NCBI GenBank assembly: GCA_025963635.1
Contig: JAOQAK010000080.1
Coordinates: 124,001 to 188,000, forward strand
From: Ferruginibacter sp.
GTDB taxonomy: Bacteria > Bacteroidota > Bacteroidia > Chitinophagales > Chitinophagaceae
DNA length: 64,000 nt
Direction: 5' to 3'
Part shown: positions 34,891 to 44,871 of the stretch, piece by piece
How positions within the stretch are numbered: position 1 is the first letter of the stretch
How the letters are laid out: every line of letters begins with the position of its first letter
The notes under the pieces: generated by a model
What the model saw: the letters and a program-made list of their open reading frames with translations, nothing else
The model's database searches: none
Told to the model about the DNA's origin: nothing
Translations under genes and position numbers: made by a program

Positions 34891-35250
34891 CTGTTAAAAT
34901 GGATGTATAAACATTTTTATTAAAGTACTAATTATAAGTATTTTATCCAAAGTTCTCCTGAGTATTTTGAATCTTTAAGTAATTCGCCCAACAGTAAGAA
35001 GTTGCCACGCAACCGCCGACATTGAAAAGAGCTACAAAATTATTTTGCATCTGCTATCTAATGTAGGTTTGGAGCTAACTCACAGGTACCTTTTTTGATA
35101 TCCAACTTTTTGAAAATACCTGGAGAGGTTTTCTACCAGGCGACCTTTATTGCAGATCAAAATATTTTATGTCGCAGCATAATATCATCTTAAAACAAAT
35201 TCTATAATATCTGGAATATTCAATACTTTGGTTTTCAAATTACCCTATAA
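34891..35250. other. Gene-free stretch
   Basis: 360 AT-rich bases between divergent genes. It must hold both promoters, but only imperfect TAnTTTG-like boxes are seen. No small frame or hairpin could be supported. Confidence 0.4.
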
Positions 35251-37176
35251 ATGACATATAAGCGTTTTTATCCACCATTCCTCGTTATCGCCTGCACCTT
35301 ATTTTGCGTTTTCACCGGCCATGCCCAGGCAGATTTTATCGGAAAGGTCGCAGAATGGAAAGCCAAATTTCCTAAAGAAGAAGTGGTGGCAAATGTTTAC
35401 CAGGAGGTGATCAACTTTTCATTGAATGCTACACCTGCCGCCGGGGAGGCTGCCGTAAAAGCAACGGTATCTTCAGAAACGGTACTGGTGCCTTTAAAAG
35501 ACTTTCTCAAATACGACGATGGACTTTTTTACAATGAAGAACAATCCATCGAAAATATAAAAGTGCTGAACCCTGATAAAAAACCGGTGGTTATTGAAAA
35601 GCTTTGCGGCGATTACAATAGTGAGAATGTGTTTCATAGCGATGCCAAAGTTTGCATGGTAAAATTTCCGTTAGCGGAAAAAGGCAAACCCTTTACCTAT
35701 ACTTACCGGGAAAACTATCATGATGTAAAATACTTAACCTCTTTTTATTTCTACCAGCATTTCCCCATTGCAGAGAGAGTGATCCGGTTCAATATTCCGT
35801 CATGGCTGGAGGTGGACCTGCGGGAGTTCAACTTTGCCGGCAATGTCATTGAAAAGACCACTGTAAAGGACGGCGATACTACCAGGATCACCTTCCGTAT
35901 GCTGAATGCGCCGGCTTACAAAAATGAGCCGCATTCGCCCAATCACGCCATCAGCTATCCTCATATTATTTGTGTTACCAAAGCATTTACCGATAAGGGC
36001 AAACGCACGGTTCTTTTTGAGAATGTAAAAGACTTGTATGGTTGGTATAGCAGCGTTTGCGCCGATATTGGTAATGATCCCGGATTGCTGAAAGCCAAGG
36101 TTGCCGATCTTACTGCGAACAAAAAGACAGAGCAGGAAAAAGTAGAAAGCATTTTTTACTGGGTGCAGGATAATATTCGCTACATCGCTTTTGAAAATGG
36201 CATCATGGGATTTAAGCCGGATGCAGCACAGAATGTATTCAAAAACAAGTATGGCGATTGCAAAGGCAAGGCGAATCTTTTGAAGACCATGCTTACCATC
36301 GCCGGTTTTGACGCAAGGCTCACATGGATCGGCACTTCCGATCTGCCATATGATTATACACTACCTTCCCTGGCCGTCGATAATCACATGATTTGTACCG
36401 TCATGTTAAATGGGAAACGTTATTTTCTTGATGGAACAGAAGAGTACATCGCTTTGAACGATTATGCCCAACGCATCCAGGGCAAGCAGGTGCTGATTGA
36501 AGATGGAAAGAATCATATCATCGACAGGATACCGGAATTTTTACCGGATAGAAATAAGGAAAGCTTTACGAATAAAATGAGTATCCAGGATAATATCATT
36601 GCGGGTACTGCAACGGCTGAGTACAACGGTGAATCAAAGATCATGGTGCAAAGCGCCTTTGCTGCTACAAAAAATGATAAGAAGTCGGAGCGACTTTCCT
36701 CATTTTTGAGAAGTGATAACGGCAATATCGAAATTTCGAACATTTCCAATTCAGACTTCAACGACCGCCAAAAGCCTCTGGTACTGAAATATGATTATAA
36801 GGCCAGTAACCAGGTAACCAAAACCGGCAACGAGTTGTATGTGATAATGGATTGGGAAAAGGATTTTGGTAATATGGAAATGCCTGCAGACCGAAAGAAT
36901 GATTATGAATTTAACCAGAAATATTACCAGGCAACTCAAACCGAATTAATTATCCCGGAGGGCTATAAAGTGGATTATATACCGGAAGCTTTCAAAAAGA
37001 GCACTACCTCCTGGTCGTTCGAAGGCGCTTATGTCAATAAAGGGAAAAGTATCATGTACACCAAAACGATAAAGATCAGCCAGCCAATTTTAAAAAGAGC
37101 TGATTTTGCAGGATGGAATACGTTTATATCCGACATTAATAAATTCTATAATAACCAGGTGATACTCACGAAGTAA
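35251..37176 (+). CDS. Secreted DUF3857 / transglutaminase-like protein with intact Cys-His-Asp
   Basis: 641 residues with a signal peptide ending near FCVFTGHAQ. A DUF3857 beta-rich domain fills about residues 60-260. A transglutaminase core follows, with KYGDCKGKANLL (Cys), VDNHMICTV (His) and RYFLDGTEEY (Asp), so the triad is complete. A beta-rich C-terminal part ends in FYNNQVILTK. Such proteins are widespread in Bacteroidota envelopes; the substrate is unknown. The partner at 37214 starts 37 bases later and has the same plan without the triad. Confidence 0.85.
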   Translation: MTYKRFYPPFLVIACTLFCVFTGHAQADFIGKVAEWKAKFPKEEVVANVYQEVINFSLNATPAAGEAAVKATVSSETVLVPLKDFLKYDDGLFYNEEQSIENIKVLNPDKKPVVIEKLCGDYNSENVFHSDAKVCMVKFPLAEKGKPFTYTYRENYHDVKYLTSFYFYQHFPIAERVIRFNIPSWLEVDLREFNFAGNVIEKTTVKDGDTTRITFRMLNAPAYKNEPHSPNHAISYPHIICVTKAFTDKGKRTVLFENVKDLYGWYSSVCADIGNDPGLLKAKVADLTANKKTEQEKVESIFYWVQDNIRYIAFENGIMGFKPDAAQNVFKNKYGDCKGKANLLKTMLTIAGFDARLTWIGTSDLPYDYTLPSLAVDNHMICTVMLNGKRYFLDGTEEYIALNDYAQRIQGKQVLIEDGKNHIIDRIPEFLPDRNKESFTNKMSIQDNIIAGTATAEYNGESKIMVQSAFAATKNDKKSERLSSFLRSDNGNIEISNISNSDFNDRQKPLVLKYDYKASNQVTKTGNELYVIMDWEKDFGNMEMPADRKNDYEFNQKYYQATQTELIIPEGYKVDYIPEAFKKSTTSWSFEGAYVNKGKSIMYTKTIKISQPILKRADFAGWNTFISDINKFYNNQVILTK

Positions 37177-37213
37177 TTAACTTTTATCCAAACAAAAATC
37201 ATGGCTCCTAGTC

Positions 37214-39484
37214 ATGGCCTTATCAATAACTCAAATAAACCCTATGCTTCTCAGATTATTTTGCATGATGCTTATTTTCCCTGTCTTTGCCTTCGCACAG
37301 GAGCCATCCATTGGCGAGAAAATGGAGGAGGAGTTCAAAGTAACTGCTATCCCTGAGAAATGGAAAAATGAAAGTGCCGTGATTATTGGTATGAAGGAAG
37401 AATATTTGTTCAGGCGGCAGGTGGCACGGGGAAAGGTAACCGCAGGGGTACATATCAGCGAATACATCCACAAGCGGATCAAGCTGCAGGACAAAAATGC
37501 GGTGGACAAATATTCAACTTTTTTCTTCGTGACGATGGGTGTCGATGGCAAAGCACTATACAAGGTTATTAAGAGTGGCGGTAAGGAAGTAGACATAGAT
37601 ATGAAAAGTGCTATCGAGGAAGAGCAGGATGTGCCTGATATTTACAAGCCTATTTATTACAAGATGAAGGTAAAGTCGATGAAGATTGCCATTCCCGATC
37701 TCGAGCCCGGAGATATAATCGATTATACCGTGAGCTCGGCACTCGACTGGAATATGAAAACCGAAGGGATCAATTTCACGCCATTTATATTTTCTCTTTC
37801 CAATAGTTATCCAACCCTCTACCAACAGTACCGTTTTACCATGGCCAATGGTATGAAGGTAAAATACCGCAGCTATAATGGTGCACCTAATATTAAGTTC
37901 GATCCAAAGGCATCGGTGTATGGTGACAACGAGTCGTACATGAGTTATTTCTTTATGGACCGTGATCGGGAAAAATCTATCGACGAGAGATGGAGTTATG
38001 AGCTGAGGAGTACGCCCAGTGTGAAATTCAGGGTAGTTTTCCTTGATTATGAGCCCGGCGACAGAACACTCGGTGAAGCAACCGTTGATCGTTCGGGGCT
38101 GGATATTGAACAGGTTTACAAAGGATATGCCGGTGCAGCTTTGTATAATACGAAAACGGTAACATCGCTTGTGGCCTATACCACACAGTACCTGCTAAAG
38201 AAAAAAGAAGAAGGTATTTTAAAGAATGATGCTGACATTATCCGGGAATGTTATTATTGCCTTCGCAAAGTTTTCCTGGAAATGTATTATAAAGGCCCGG
38301 TGCATTCGGAGTTGGAAAAGTATTTTACCGGCAAAAAACTGTATAAAAAAATATTGGCTGCTGATAAAAAAGATCTTCAAAAAGAAGAAAAGGAAGATGA
38401 GGTGAGGATGAACGCAGTTACTTTCGCTACCGCATTACGATCGTCGTTGGCTACGCAGGGCATACCGGCGGAATTGTTTGTGTATTGTCCCCGTTCATTA
38501 GGTACCTGGCGGGATGCGATATTTATGGAAGAACTGGATTTTGTGATGAAGGTGCGGATTAAAGACAAAGCCTATTTTTTGGAAGCGATCAACAATTTTG
38601 ATGCATTCGCTACGCCGCACGCCTATCTCGAGAATGCAGAGGGGTATAGTATCCGGTATGATGAGGCAGATAGCTATTATAAAACCACCGTGCCGGCAAC
38701 AACTGCAAGCGCCAATCTTTCGAGGGAAGAATATGTGGTGAATTTTACAGATGCCATGGATAATATCAAGGTAGAACGCACCAGTTCCTACCTGGGTACG
38801 GAAAAGTCGCCTTTGATCGGCAAGGCTAACCTCGACAGGGCTTATCTCGATACTGATTTTGTGAAGTATTTTGCTGAGCCCTTATCCAAATTAAAGAAAA
38901 AAGACGATGTACCGGTTGCAGTGAATACAAAATATGAATACCCCGATAAGGAAGAGCAAATCAAAGAAAGGAAGAGTCTTTTTGAAAAAGAGCTTAAAGC
39001 CAACCAGGAAGTAGATCAATACAATGATTTTGAATTGTTGCAAAGCGGCCGTTATGGAGATACTGCGATGTTACAGTATAAAGAAAGATTTGTTTTGAAA
39101 AAACTGATCAGCAAGGCAGGTAGAAATTTTATTTTTGAAGCTGGTAAACTGATAGGAGGACAAATAAAACTCGAACCTGCTGAAATGAAGGAAAGGCAAA
39201 CAGATATCTGGATACCTTCGGCAAGAACCATTGAGAACAGCATCACCATTAATATTCCATCGGGTTATACAGTAGATGGCTTACAGGAATTGAACATGAA
39301 CATAGACAACAATAGCGGCAGTTTCGTCAGCACCGCAAAGGTCACAGACAACATCCTGCTAATCACCACAAAGAAAATTTACAAAAATAACTTCGATAAA
39401 AAAGAGGCATGGCCAAATTATATTGCCTTTTTGGAACCTGCTTATAAACTGAGCCAGGCGAAAGTGGTGTTGAAGAAAAAATAG
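37214..39484 (+). CDS. Secreted DUF3857 protein with degenerate transglutaminase core
   Basis: 756 residues with a signal peptide (MLLRLFCMMLIFPVFAFAQ; ATG at 37244 is an alternative start). The DUF3857 half includes GDIIDYTVSSALDWNM. In the transglutaminase position it reads VRMNAVTFATALRSSLATQG where the Cys motif is expected, and KAYFLEAINNFDAF where the Asp motif is expected, so it appears inactive. A long C-terminal part has the same ending style as the upstream protein. It may be a structural or binding partner of the active one. Confidence 0.82.
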   Translation: MALSITQINPMLLRLFCMMLIFPVFAFAQEPSIGEKMEEEFKVTAIPEKWKNESAVIIGMKEEYLFRRQVARGKVTAGVHISEYIHKRIKLQDKNAVDKYSTFFFVTMGVDGKALYKVIKSGGKEVDIDMKSAIEEEQDVPDIYKPIYYKMKVKSMKIAIPDLEPGDIIDYTVSSALDWNMKTEGINFTPFIFSLSNSYPTLYQQYRFTMANGMKVKYRSYNGAPNIKFDPKASVYGDNESYMSYFFMDRDREKSIDERWSYELRSTPSVKFRVVFLDYEPGDRTLGEATVDRSGLDIEQVYKGYAGAALYNTKTVTSLVAYTTQYLLKKKEEGILKNDADIIRECYYCLRKVFLEMYYKGPVHSELEKYFTGKKLYKKILAADKKDLQKEEKEDEVRMNAVTFATALRSSLATQGIPAELFVYCPRSLGTWRDAIFMEELDFVMKVRIKDKAYFLEAINNFDAFATPHAYLENAEGYSIRYDEADSYYKTTVPATTASANLSREEYVVNFTDAMDNIKVERTSSYLGTEKSPLIGKANLDRAYLDTDFVKYFAEPLSKLKKKDDVPVAVNTKYEYPDKEEQIKERKSLFEKELKANQEVDQYNDFELLQSGRYGDTAMLQYKERFVLKKLISKAGRNFIFEAGKLIGGQIKLEPAEMKERQTDIWIPSARTIENSITINIPSGYTVDGLQELNMNIDNNSGSFVSTAKVTDNILLITTKKIYKNNFDKKEAWPNYIAFLEPAYKLSQAKVVLKKK

Positions 39485-39556
39485 ATTTTTCTGCGTCACC
39501 AGCAAATAAGCAAATTTTTAAAATCGCTCCTGAGCTTATAATATACTGCTAATAAA

Positions 39557-39583
39557 AAAACCGAAGCTTTAAACTTCGGTTTT
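39557..39583. terminator. Bidirectional terminator between the DUF3857 pair and trxA
   Basis: AAAACCGAAG, loop CTTTAAA, CTTCGGTTTT, with A and T runs on both sides. It lies 72 bases after the DUF3857 stop and 20 bases after the trxA stop on the other strand. Confidence 0.75.
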
Positions 39584-39603
39584 CAATTTATTGAGATGGG
39601 CGA

Positions 39604-39921
39604 CTACTTAAGCGCCTCAATTTTCTTTACAAAATTTGCCTTTGGCTGTGCACCTACCAATTTATCTACTACTACACCACCTTTTACAAAAAGGATTGCG
39701 GGTATGCTCGTAATACCATAATTAGTAGAAATCTCCGGATTGTGGTCAACGTTTACCTTTCCTACGTTTACTTTACCATCATATTCCTTTGACAATTCTT
39801 CAATGACTGGTCCGATTGCGCGGCAAGGACCACACCATTCTGCCCAAAAATCAATAACTGATAATTTATCTGAATCTAAAACTTCTGTTTTAAAGTTCGC
39901 ATCCGTGAATTCGTGTGCCAT
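39604..39921 (-). CDS. trxA: Thioredoxin
   Basis: 105 residues, cytoplasmic, with [15 protein letters not shown] (Cys30, Cys33) and the cis-proline in [10 protein letters not shown]. General protein disulfide reductase. It has its own -7 box (39959-39966) and a shared terminator, so it is monocistronic. Confidence 0.95.
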   Translation of the reverse strand: MAHEFTDANFKTEVLDSDKLSVIDFWAEWCGPCRAIGPVIEELSKEYDGKVNVGKVNVDHNPEISTNYGITSIPAILFVKGGVVVDKLVGAQPKANFVKKIEALK

Positions 39922-39958
39922 AAATATAATTTTATTTTATTTTTTGTATAAAGAGACG

Positions 39959-39966
39959 CAAAAATA
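39959..39966 (-). promoter_or_regulatory. -7 box of trxA
   Basis: Minus-strand TATTTTTG, followed by C, matches TAnnTTTG, giving a leader of about 33 bases. The -33 element is not clear. Confidence 0.4.
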
Positions 39967-40158
39967 CATCCAAATTTTTGAATATGTTGGAATGACATAT
40001 TCACAATCTTATTGTCAGTGTTAATAATGTTGTTCTGCCATAACTCACGCCGAAACACCGTACTCTTTTATAAATCTTAACATTTATATTTCCATTTTGT
40101 TTCAAAAATGCAGGCTTGTTTTAAGCCATTCGCCATTAACCTTTTGCCTTATACCTTC

Positions 40159-43100
40159 TTACCCGGTAACTACCATTACATCAACATCCTTGTTCTCATT
40201 AAGAAATAGAGCCATATCATCGTTCATGGTAAAGCCATTTTCAATACTATACATGCCTACCTTATAATTATTTCTTACATCAACAATATTGAATTTAAGT
40301 GCGGTTTTGCCTGGATTGTTCTTGATATTCTGCTCTATAAAATTAACGAAGCTTGTATTGATGAACTGCGGCTGCACTTCAATGATCACCTGCCGGGTCA
40401 ATGCGGGTTTTACAGTTTCCAGCAAATGCATCCTGGAAAGCTTAAATTCATATTGTTCGCTGTTGTAGCGGGTTTTAAAACAACCTTCCACAAGAACGAT
40501 CAAACCCTTATCCAGATAATCTTTGTATTTCACATAATCCTCGCTCCATAGCATAAATTCAGTTTTCCCGCTATAATCTTCAATGGTTAGGATACCGAAA
40601 TTTTTGCCGGTTTTGGTGAGCCGGTGCTGGGTATCCACTACAAGGCCGGCCAGGCGGAAAAGCTTCCCGGGATTAGCATTGGTATTTACAGCCGCTTTAA
40701 AATCATTGTAATCAGCCAGCGGCGTAATATTATAATGCTTCATCTCAAATTTAAAATTGTCCAGCGGGTGACCGCTCATATACATACCCGTCACTTCTTT
40801 TTCATAGTCAAGCTGCTGCGCCAGGGGCCATGGCTCACAGGGAGATAATTTTGGAGGAATAATTTCCGGCATCTGCAGGTCGCCAAATAAGGTATTGCTG
40901 GCGCTTGCGTTCTGAAACTGGTAAATGCTGCCAAATTTCAGGATCTTCTCCAATCCCTGCACATCTCCCGGGGCTACATAAAAATATTGTGCCCGGCTAA
41001 TGTCTTTAAAACAGTCAAATGCCCCGGAATAGATAAGACTTTCCAGGGATTTTTTATTGGCTGTTCGCTGGTTTACGCGTTTCGCCAAGTCAAAAACCGA
41101 CGTATAATGACCGTGTTTATTTCTTTCTTCAATAATACATTCAATCGCATTTTCGCCCACACCTTTTAAACCGCTAAATCCAAAACGAATTTCTCCTTTT
41201 TTATTAACCGCGAAACCATTCTGGGATTCGTTGATATCCGGACCCAAAACCTTCAATCCCATTCTTTTACATTCTTCCATGAAAAACGTGATCTTTTCGA
41301 TACTGCCCGCATGGTTCATCACCGCAGCCATATATTCGCTTGGGTAGTGCGCCTTTAAATAAGCAGTTTGATAAGCCACAAATGCATAACAGGTGGAATG
41401 CGATTTATTGAAGGCATATTGTGCAAACGCTTCCCAGTCGCTCCATATTTTTTCCAGTTTATCTTTTGGATGGCCCTTGGTGGTTGCTCCATTTATAAAC
41501 TGGACTTTCATTTTATCAAGGATGGCTATTTGTTTTTTACCCATTGCCTTACGCAATACGTCCGCATCTCCTTTGCTAAAGCCGGCAAGTTTCTGAGAAA
41601 GTAGCATTACCTGTTCCTGGTAAACTGTAATGCCATAGGTTTCTTTCAGGTATTCCTCCATATCCTCCAGATCAAACACCACCTGTTTTCTTCCATGTTT
41701 GCGGTCGATATATTCGGGGATATAGGCAATGGGCCCCGGACGATACAAGGCATTCATCGCGATGAGATCGGCAAATTTGTCCGGCTTTAGCTCCCTTAAA
41801 TACTTTTGCATTCCTACACTTTCAAACTGGAAAGTGGCATTGGTATCACCCTGCTGGTAAAGCCGGTAGGTCAACTCATCATCTAAAGGAATATCATCTA
41901 TAGCGATACTGATTCCATGATTCTGTTTGATGAGCGATAAGGCAGTTTTTAATATACTAAGGGTCTTTAAACCCAGGAAGTCCATTTTAATAACACCTGC
42001 CTCTTCAATAGAACCACCTTCAATTTGGGTTAGCCACAATTCAGATTCTTTAGAAGATGCCACGGGTAAAAGATCAGTAAGATCCCTGGGAGCAATGATG
42101 ATCGCAGAAGCATGTATACCGGTGTTACGCACGGAACCCTCTAGTATCTCAGCTTCATGCAGGATGGTACTGTGCAGCGTAGTTCCATTGTAGATCTCCC
42201 GCAGTTTTTTTACATTTTCTATATCATCCGCCTGCAATTGCTCTTTTTCTTCCAGCGATTTGACGCCATTCTTTGCTTCCTTGGTGGTGTATGGAGCATG
42301 TAAGAGCCGTTTTAGATTGATACCAGGTTTTTCAGGCACCAGTTTAGATAAGGCCCTGCTTTCTGCAAGAGGAAGATCCATCACCCTTGCCACATCGGCG
42401 ATACTCGATTTTGCAGCCATGGTTCCGTAAGTGATGATCTGCGCCACCTGGTTTTTGCCATATTTCTGAACCACATAATCGATCACTTTTTGCCTGCCTT
42501 CATCATCGAAATCCGTGTCAATATCCGGCATGGATTTACGTTCCGGGTTGAGGAATCTTTCAAAAAGCAAATTATACTTAATGGGATCTATATTTGTAAT
42601 ACCGATACAATATGCCACTACGCTACCGGCAGCGGAGCCACGGCCCGGACCGACAAATACACCCATTTCTTTACCTGCCACGATAAAATCACTTACGATG
42701 AGGAAGTAACCGGCAAAACCCATTTCCCGAATCACGCCCAGTTCAAAATTGATGCGCTCTTCGGTTTCCGGGGTAAAAATTTTATACCGTTCTTTAGCGC
42801 CTGCCCAGGTGAGGTGGGCGAGGTATTCATCCTGCGATTTATAATTGGACGGAACTACGAAATGAGGGAGTAAAATATCTCTTTTAAGATCCAGCAGGTC
42901 TACTTTATCAACAATCTCATTGGTATTATCAATTGCTTCAGGAAGGTCGTCAAATACTTTCGTCATTTCGGCGCCTGTCTTCAAATAAAACTGGTCGTTC
43001 GGAAAGGCAAACCGTTTATTCTTCGTCGTCACGTCGTCATCGGCAAGATCACTCATTTTAGGAGTGGCCTGCTTTTCCCCTGTGTTGATACACAAAAGAA

Positions 43101-43779
43101 TGTCATGTGCATTGGAATCCTTCTGATCTACATAATGCGAATCATTGCTGGCGATGATTTTTACATTGTATTTTTTTGCAAATTTTACCAGTACCTTGTT
43201 TACCTTTTCCTGGTCGGGTATGCCATGGCGTTGCAGCTCAATATAATAGTCTTCCTGGAAAATATTCAGCCACCATTTGAATTCATTTTCACCTTCCGCT
43301 TCTCCTTTTTTCAAAATGGTTTGCGGAACCAAAGCACCCAGGCAACAGGTGGTTGCGATCAGTCCTTCATGGTATTTATGTATCAATTCCTTATCAATCC
43401 TCGGGTACTTGGAATACATCCCTTCAATGTATCCTAGCGAAGTAAGTTTTACCAGGTTTTTATAACCAATATCGTTTTTGGCGAGTAAGATCTGGTGATG
43501 CCGTGGATCTTTTTCATCCTTGCTAAAATTTTTACGGGTTCTATCGGTAGTAATATAATATTCACAGCCAACGATTGGCTTTACCTTGAGGGTTTTATCT
43601 TCGTTGCGGTGTTTATAAGCCTCCTTTACAAATTCAAAGGCGCCAAACATATTGCCATGATCACTGATGGCCAGCGCAGGCATTTTTTCCGCGATCGCTT
43701 TCTGGTATAAACTTTTGATCGATGCCGCTCCATCGAGTAATGAGAACTGTGTATGAACGTGGAGATGCGAAAAATTCAT
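40159..43779 (-). CDS. dnaE: DNA polymerase III subunit alpha
   Basis: 1206 residues. N-terminal PHP domain with HLHVHTQFSLLDG (His6, His8) and SNDSHY (Asp213, His215). The polymerase active site PDIDTDFDDEGRQ has Asp419, Asp421 and Asp423, GPGRGSAAGSVVAYCIGIT precedes it, and ALYRPGPIAYIPEYIDRKHG and NKSHSTCYAFVAYQTAYLKA follow. Helix-hairpin-helix and OB-fold parts come after that. The length and order are those of DnaE1, the replicative polymerase. A 7-base repeat array lies 26 bases upstream of the ATG, in the leader or promoter. Confidence 0.97.
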   Translation of the reverse strand: MNFSHLHVHTQFSLLDGAASIKSLYQKAIAEKMPALAISDHGNMFGAFEFVKEAYKHRNEDKTLKVKPIVGCEYYITTDRTRKNFSKDEKDPRHHQILLAKNDIGYKNLVKLTSLGYIEGMYSKYPRIDKELIHKYHEGLIATTCCLGALVPQTILKKGEAEGENEFKWWLNIFQEDYYIELQRHGIPDQEKVNKVLVKFAKKYNVKIIASNDSHYVDQKDSNAHDILLCINTGEKQATPKMSDLADDDVTTKNKRFAFPNDQFYLKTGAEMTKVFDDLPEAIDNTNEIVDKVDLLDLKRDILLPHFVVPSNYKSQDEYLAHLTWAGAKERYKIFTPETEERINFELGVIREMGFAGYFLIVSDFIVAGKEMGVFVGPGRGSAAGSVVAYCIGITNIDPIKYNLLFERFLNPERKSMPDIDTDFDDEGRQKVIDYVVQKYGKNQVAQIITYGTMAAKSSIADVARVMDLPLAESRALSKLVPEKPGINLKRLLHAPYTTKEAKNGVKSLEEKEQLQADDIENVKKLREIYNGTTLHSTILHEAEILEGSVRNTGIHASAIIIAPRDLTDLLPVASSKESELWLTQIEGGSIEEAGVIKMDFLGLKTLSILKTALSLIKQNHGISIAIDDIPLDDELTYRLYQQGDTNATFQFESVGMQKYLRELKPDKFADLIAMNALYRPGPIAYIPEYIDRKHGRKQVVFDLEDMEEYLKETYGITVYQEQVMLLSQKLAGFSKGDADVLRKAMGKKQIAILDKMKVQFINGATTKGHPKDKLEKIWSDWEAFAQYAFNKSHSTCYAFVAYQTAYLKAHYPSEYMAAVMNHAGSIEKITFFMEECKRMGLKVLGPDINESQNGFAVNKKGEIRFGFSGLKGVGENAIECIIEERNKHGHYTSVFDLAKRVNQRTANKKSLESLIYSGAFDCFKDISRAQYFYVAPGDVQGLEKILKFGSIYQFQNASASNTLFGDLQMPEIIPPKLSPCEPWPLAQQLDYEKEVTGMYMSGHPLDNFKFEMKHYNITPLADYNDFKAAVNTNANPGKLFRLAGLVVDTQHRLTKTGKNFGILTIEDYSGKTEFMLWSEDYVKYKDYLDKGLIVLVEGCFKTRYNSEQYEFKLSRMHLLETVKPALTRQVIIEVQPQFINTSFVNFIEQNIKNNPGKTALKFNIVDVRNNYKVGMYSIENGFTMNDDMALFLNENKDVDVMVVTG

Positions 43780-43804
43780 TTGATAAATGCTTGATGTTGA
43801 TTCC

Positions 43805-43860
43805 GGATACTAGATTCTGGATACTGGATACTGGATGCTTGATACTTGATACTTGATACT
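43805..43860. repeat. Degenerate heptamer array, unit KGATACT, in the dnaE upstream region
   Basis: Eight 7-base units: ggatact, agattct, ggatact, ggatact, ggatgct and three exact tgatact copies. It sits 26-81 bases before the dnaE start codon, where it may be part of the leader RNA or affect the promoter. Confidence 0.65.
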
Positions 43861-43960
43861 TGACCAGTATTCCCAGCGGCAAATATCGTACACAATAAAA
43901 TGCCTCGCTAATTCGTTTTTCCACATAGTTATAGGTTGCAATCAGGTGATTGTCAAAAGA

Positions 43961-43989
43961 TTGTTATTTTAATTTTTCGCCTATCTTTG
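43961..43989 (+). promoter_or_regulatory. Promoter of the NlpC/P60 gene
   Basis: TTG, 18 bases, TATCTTTG match the Bacteroidota consensus well. The transcript would carry a leader of about 140 bases before ATG 44133. Confidence 0.6.
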
Positions 43990-44132
43990 CGACGCATTTA
44001 AGAAATCTATATTAATTGTTTGTATTACAAGGCTCATAGCATAGACAAGATCAACAGCGTACTTAAAGATTATCAGACGATCGAATAACATAAGATTAAG
44101 TTGTACTTACGTGTAAACTTAAAATTTTACGT

Positions 44133-44822
44133 ATGAAACACTTATTTTTTGTTGCTGTTGCCGGTGGCATTTTTTCGGGAACAACAATATCTGTGAAAGC
44201 TCAAACCAATGTCAATATCGAAAGACTGGCGGGCAAGGCTAAGCCTATGAATTCCGTTAGATTCATTGATGATATCGAAATTGTACCGGGTGCGGTTTCT
44301 AACACGCTGATTTTAACAGAGGAAAAGCCTGCTTCCAACTACTCATTTTCCAAAGCCTCCACCGCAAAAGCAGGTTTCAACAGCACCATTGAACTTTGTA
44401 ATACCCTGCAGTTTAAATACTCCATGCTGATGGACAGGGAAGTAGAAAGCATTACTAATTTTTCTTTATACTATTTTATCGAAAGCTGGTGGGCAACCCG
44501 GTATCAATATGGCGGTTCAGATCGGAATGGGATAGATTGCAGCGCTTTCACCGGTAAGTTATTAGGGGAAGTATATGGATTGAATGTTCCCCGTACGGCC
44601 AAAGAACAATTTAAGATTTGTGAAAAGGTGGCAACGGAAGATTTGGTTGAAGGCGACCTGGTATTCTTTGACACAAGGGGAGGGATTAGTCATGTGGGAT
44701 TCTACCTTGGGAATAACTATTTTGTTCATAGCAGTGTTCATGATGGAGTTACCATCAGCAGTTTAACGGACGATTATTACAGCAGAAAATTTATTTCCGG
44801 CGGGAGAATAGTGATTCAATAA
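44133..44822 (+). CDS. Secreted NlpC/P60 (C40) peptidase
   Basis: 229 residues with a signal peptide ending near SVKAQT. The C-terminal catalytic domain shows RYQYGGSDRNGIDCSAFTGK (Cys136), GGISHVGFYLG (His187) and YFVHSS (His199), the Cys-His-His set of cell-wall peptidases that cut the D-Glu/diaminopimelate link or related bonds. The N-terminal about 100 residues have no clear domain. It probably acts in peptidoglycan remodelling. Confidence 0.9.
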   Translation: MKHLFFVAVAGGIFSGTTISVKAQTNVNIERLAGKAKPMNSVRFIDDIEIVPGAVSNTLILTEEKPASNYSFSKASTAKAGFNSTIELCNTLQFKYSMLMDREVESITNFSLYYFIESWWATRYQYGGSDRNGIDCSAFTGKLLGEVYGLNVPRTAKEQFKICEKVATEDLVEGDLVFFDTRGGISHVGFYLGNNYFVHSSVHDGVTISSLTDDYYSRKFISGGRIVIQ

Positions 44823-44847
44823 TCGTTGGTTTAAGAAGTGTATTATA

Positions 44848-44871
44848 GGGGAGATATTATTCTCCTTTTTT
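44848..44871 (+). terminator. Terminator of the NlpC/P60 gene, overlapping the flippase 3' end
   Basis: GGAGA, loop TATTAT, TCTCC, then six T. The stem includes the last codons and stop of the convergent flippase gene, so the two genes share the sequence. Confidence 0.65.
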
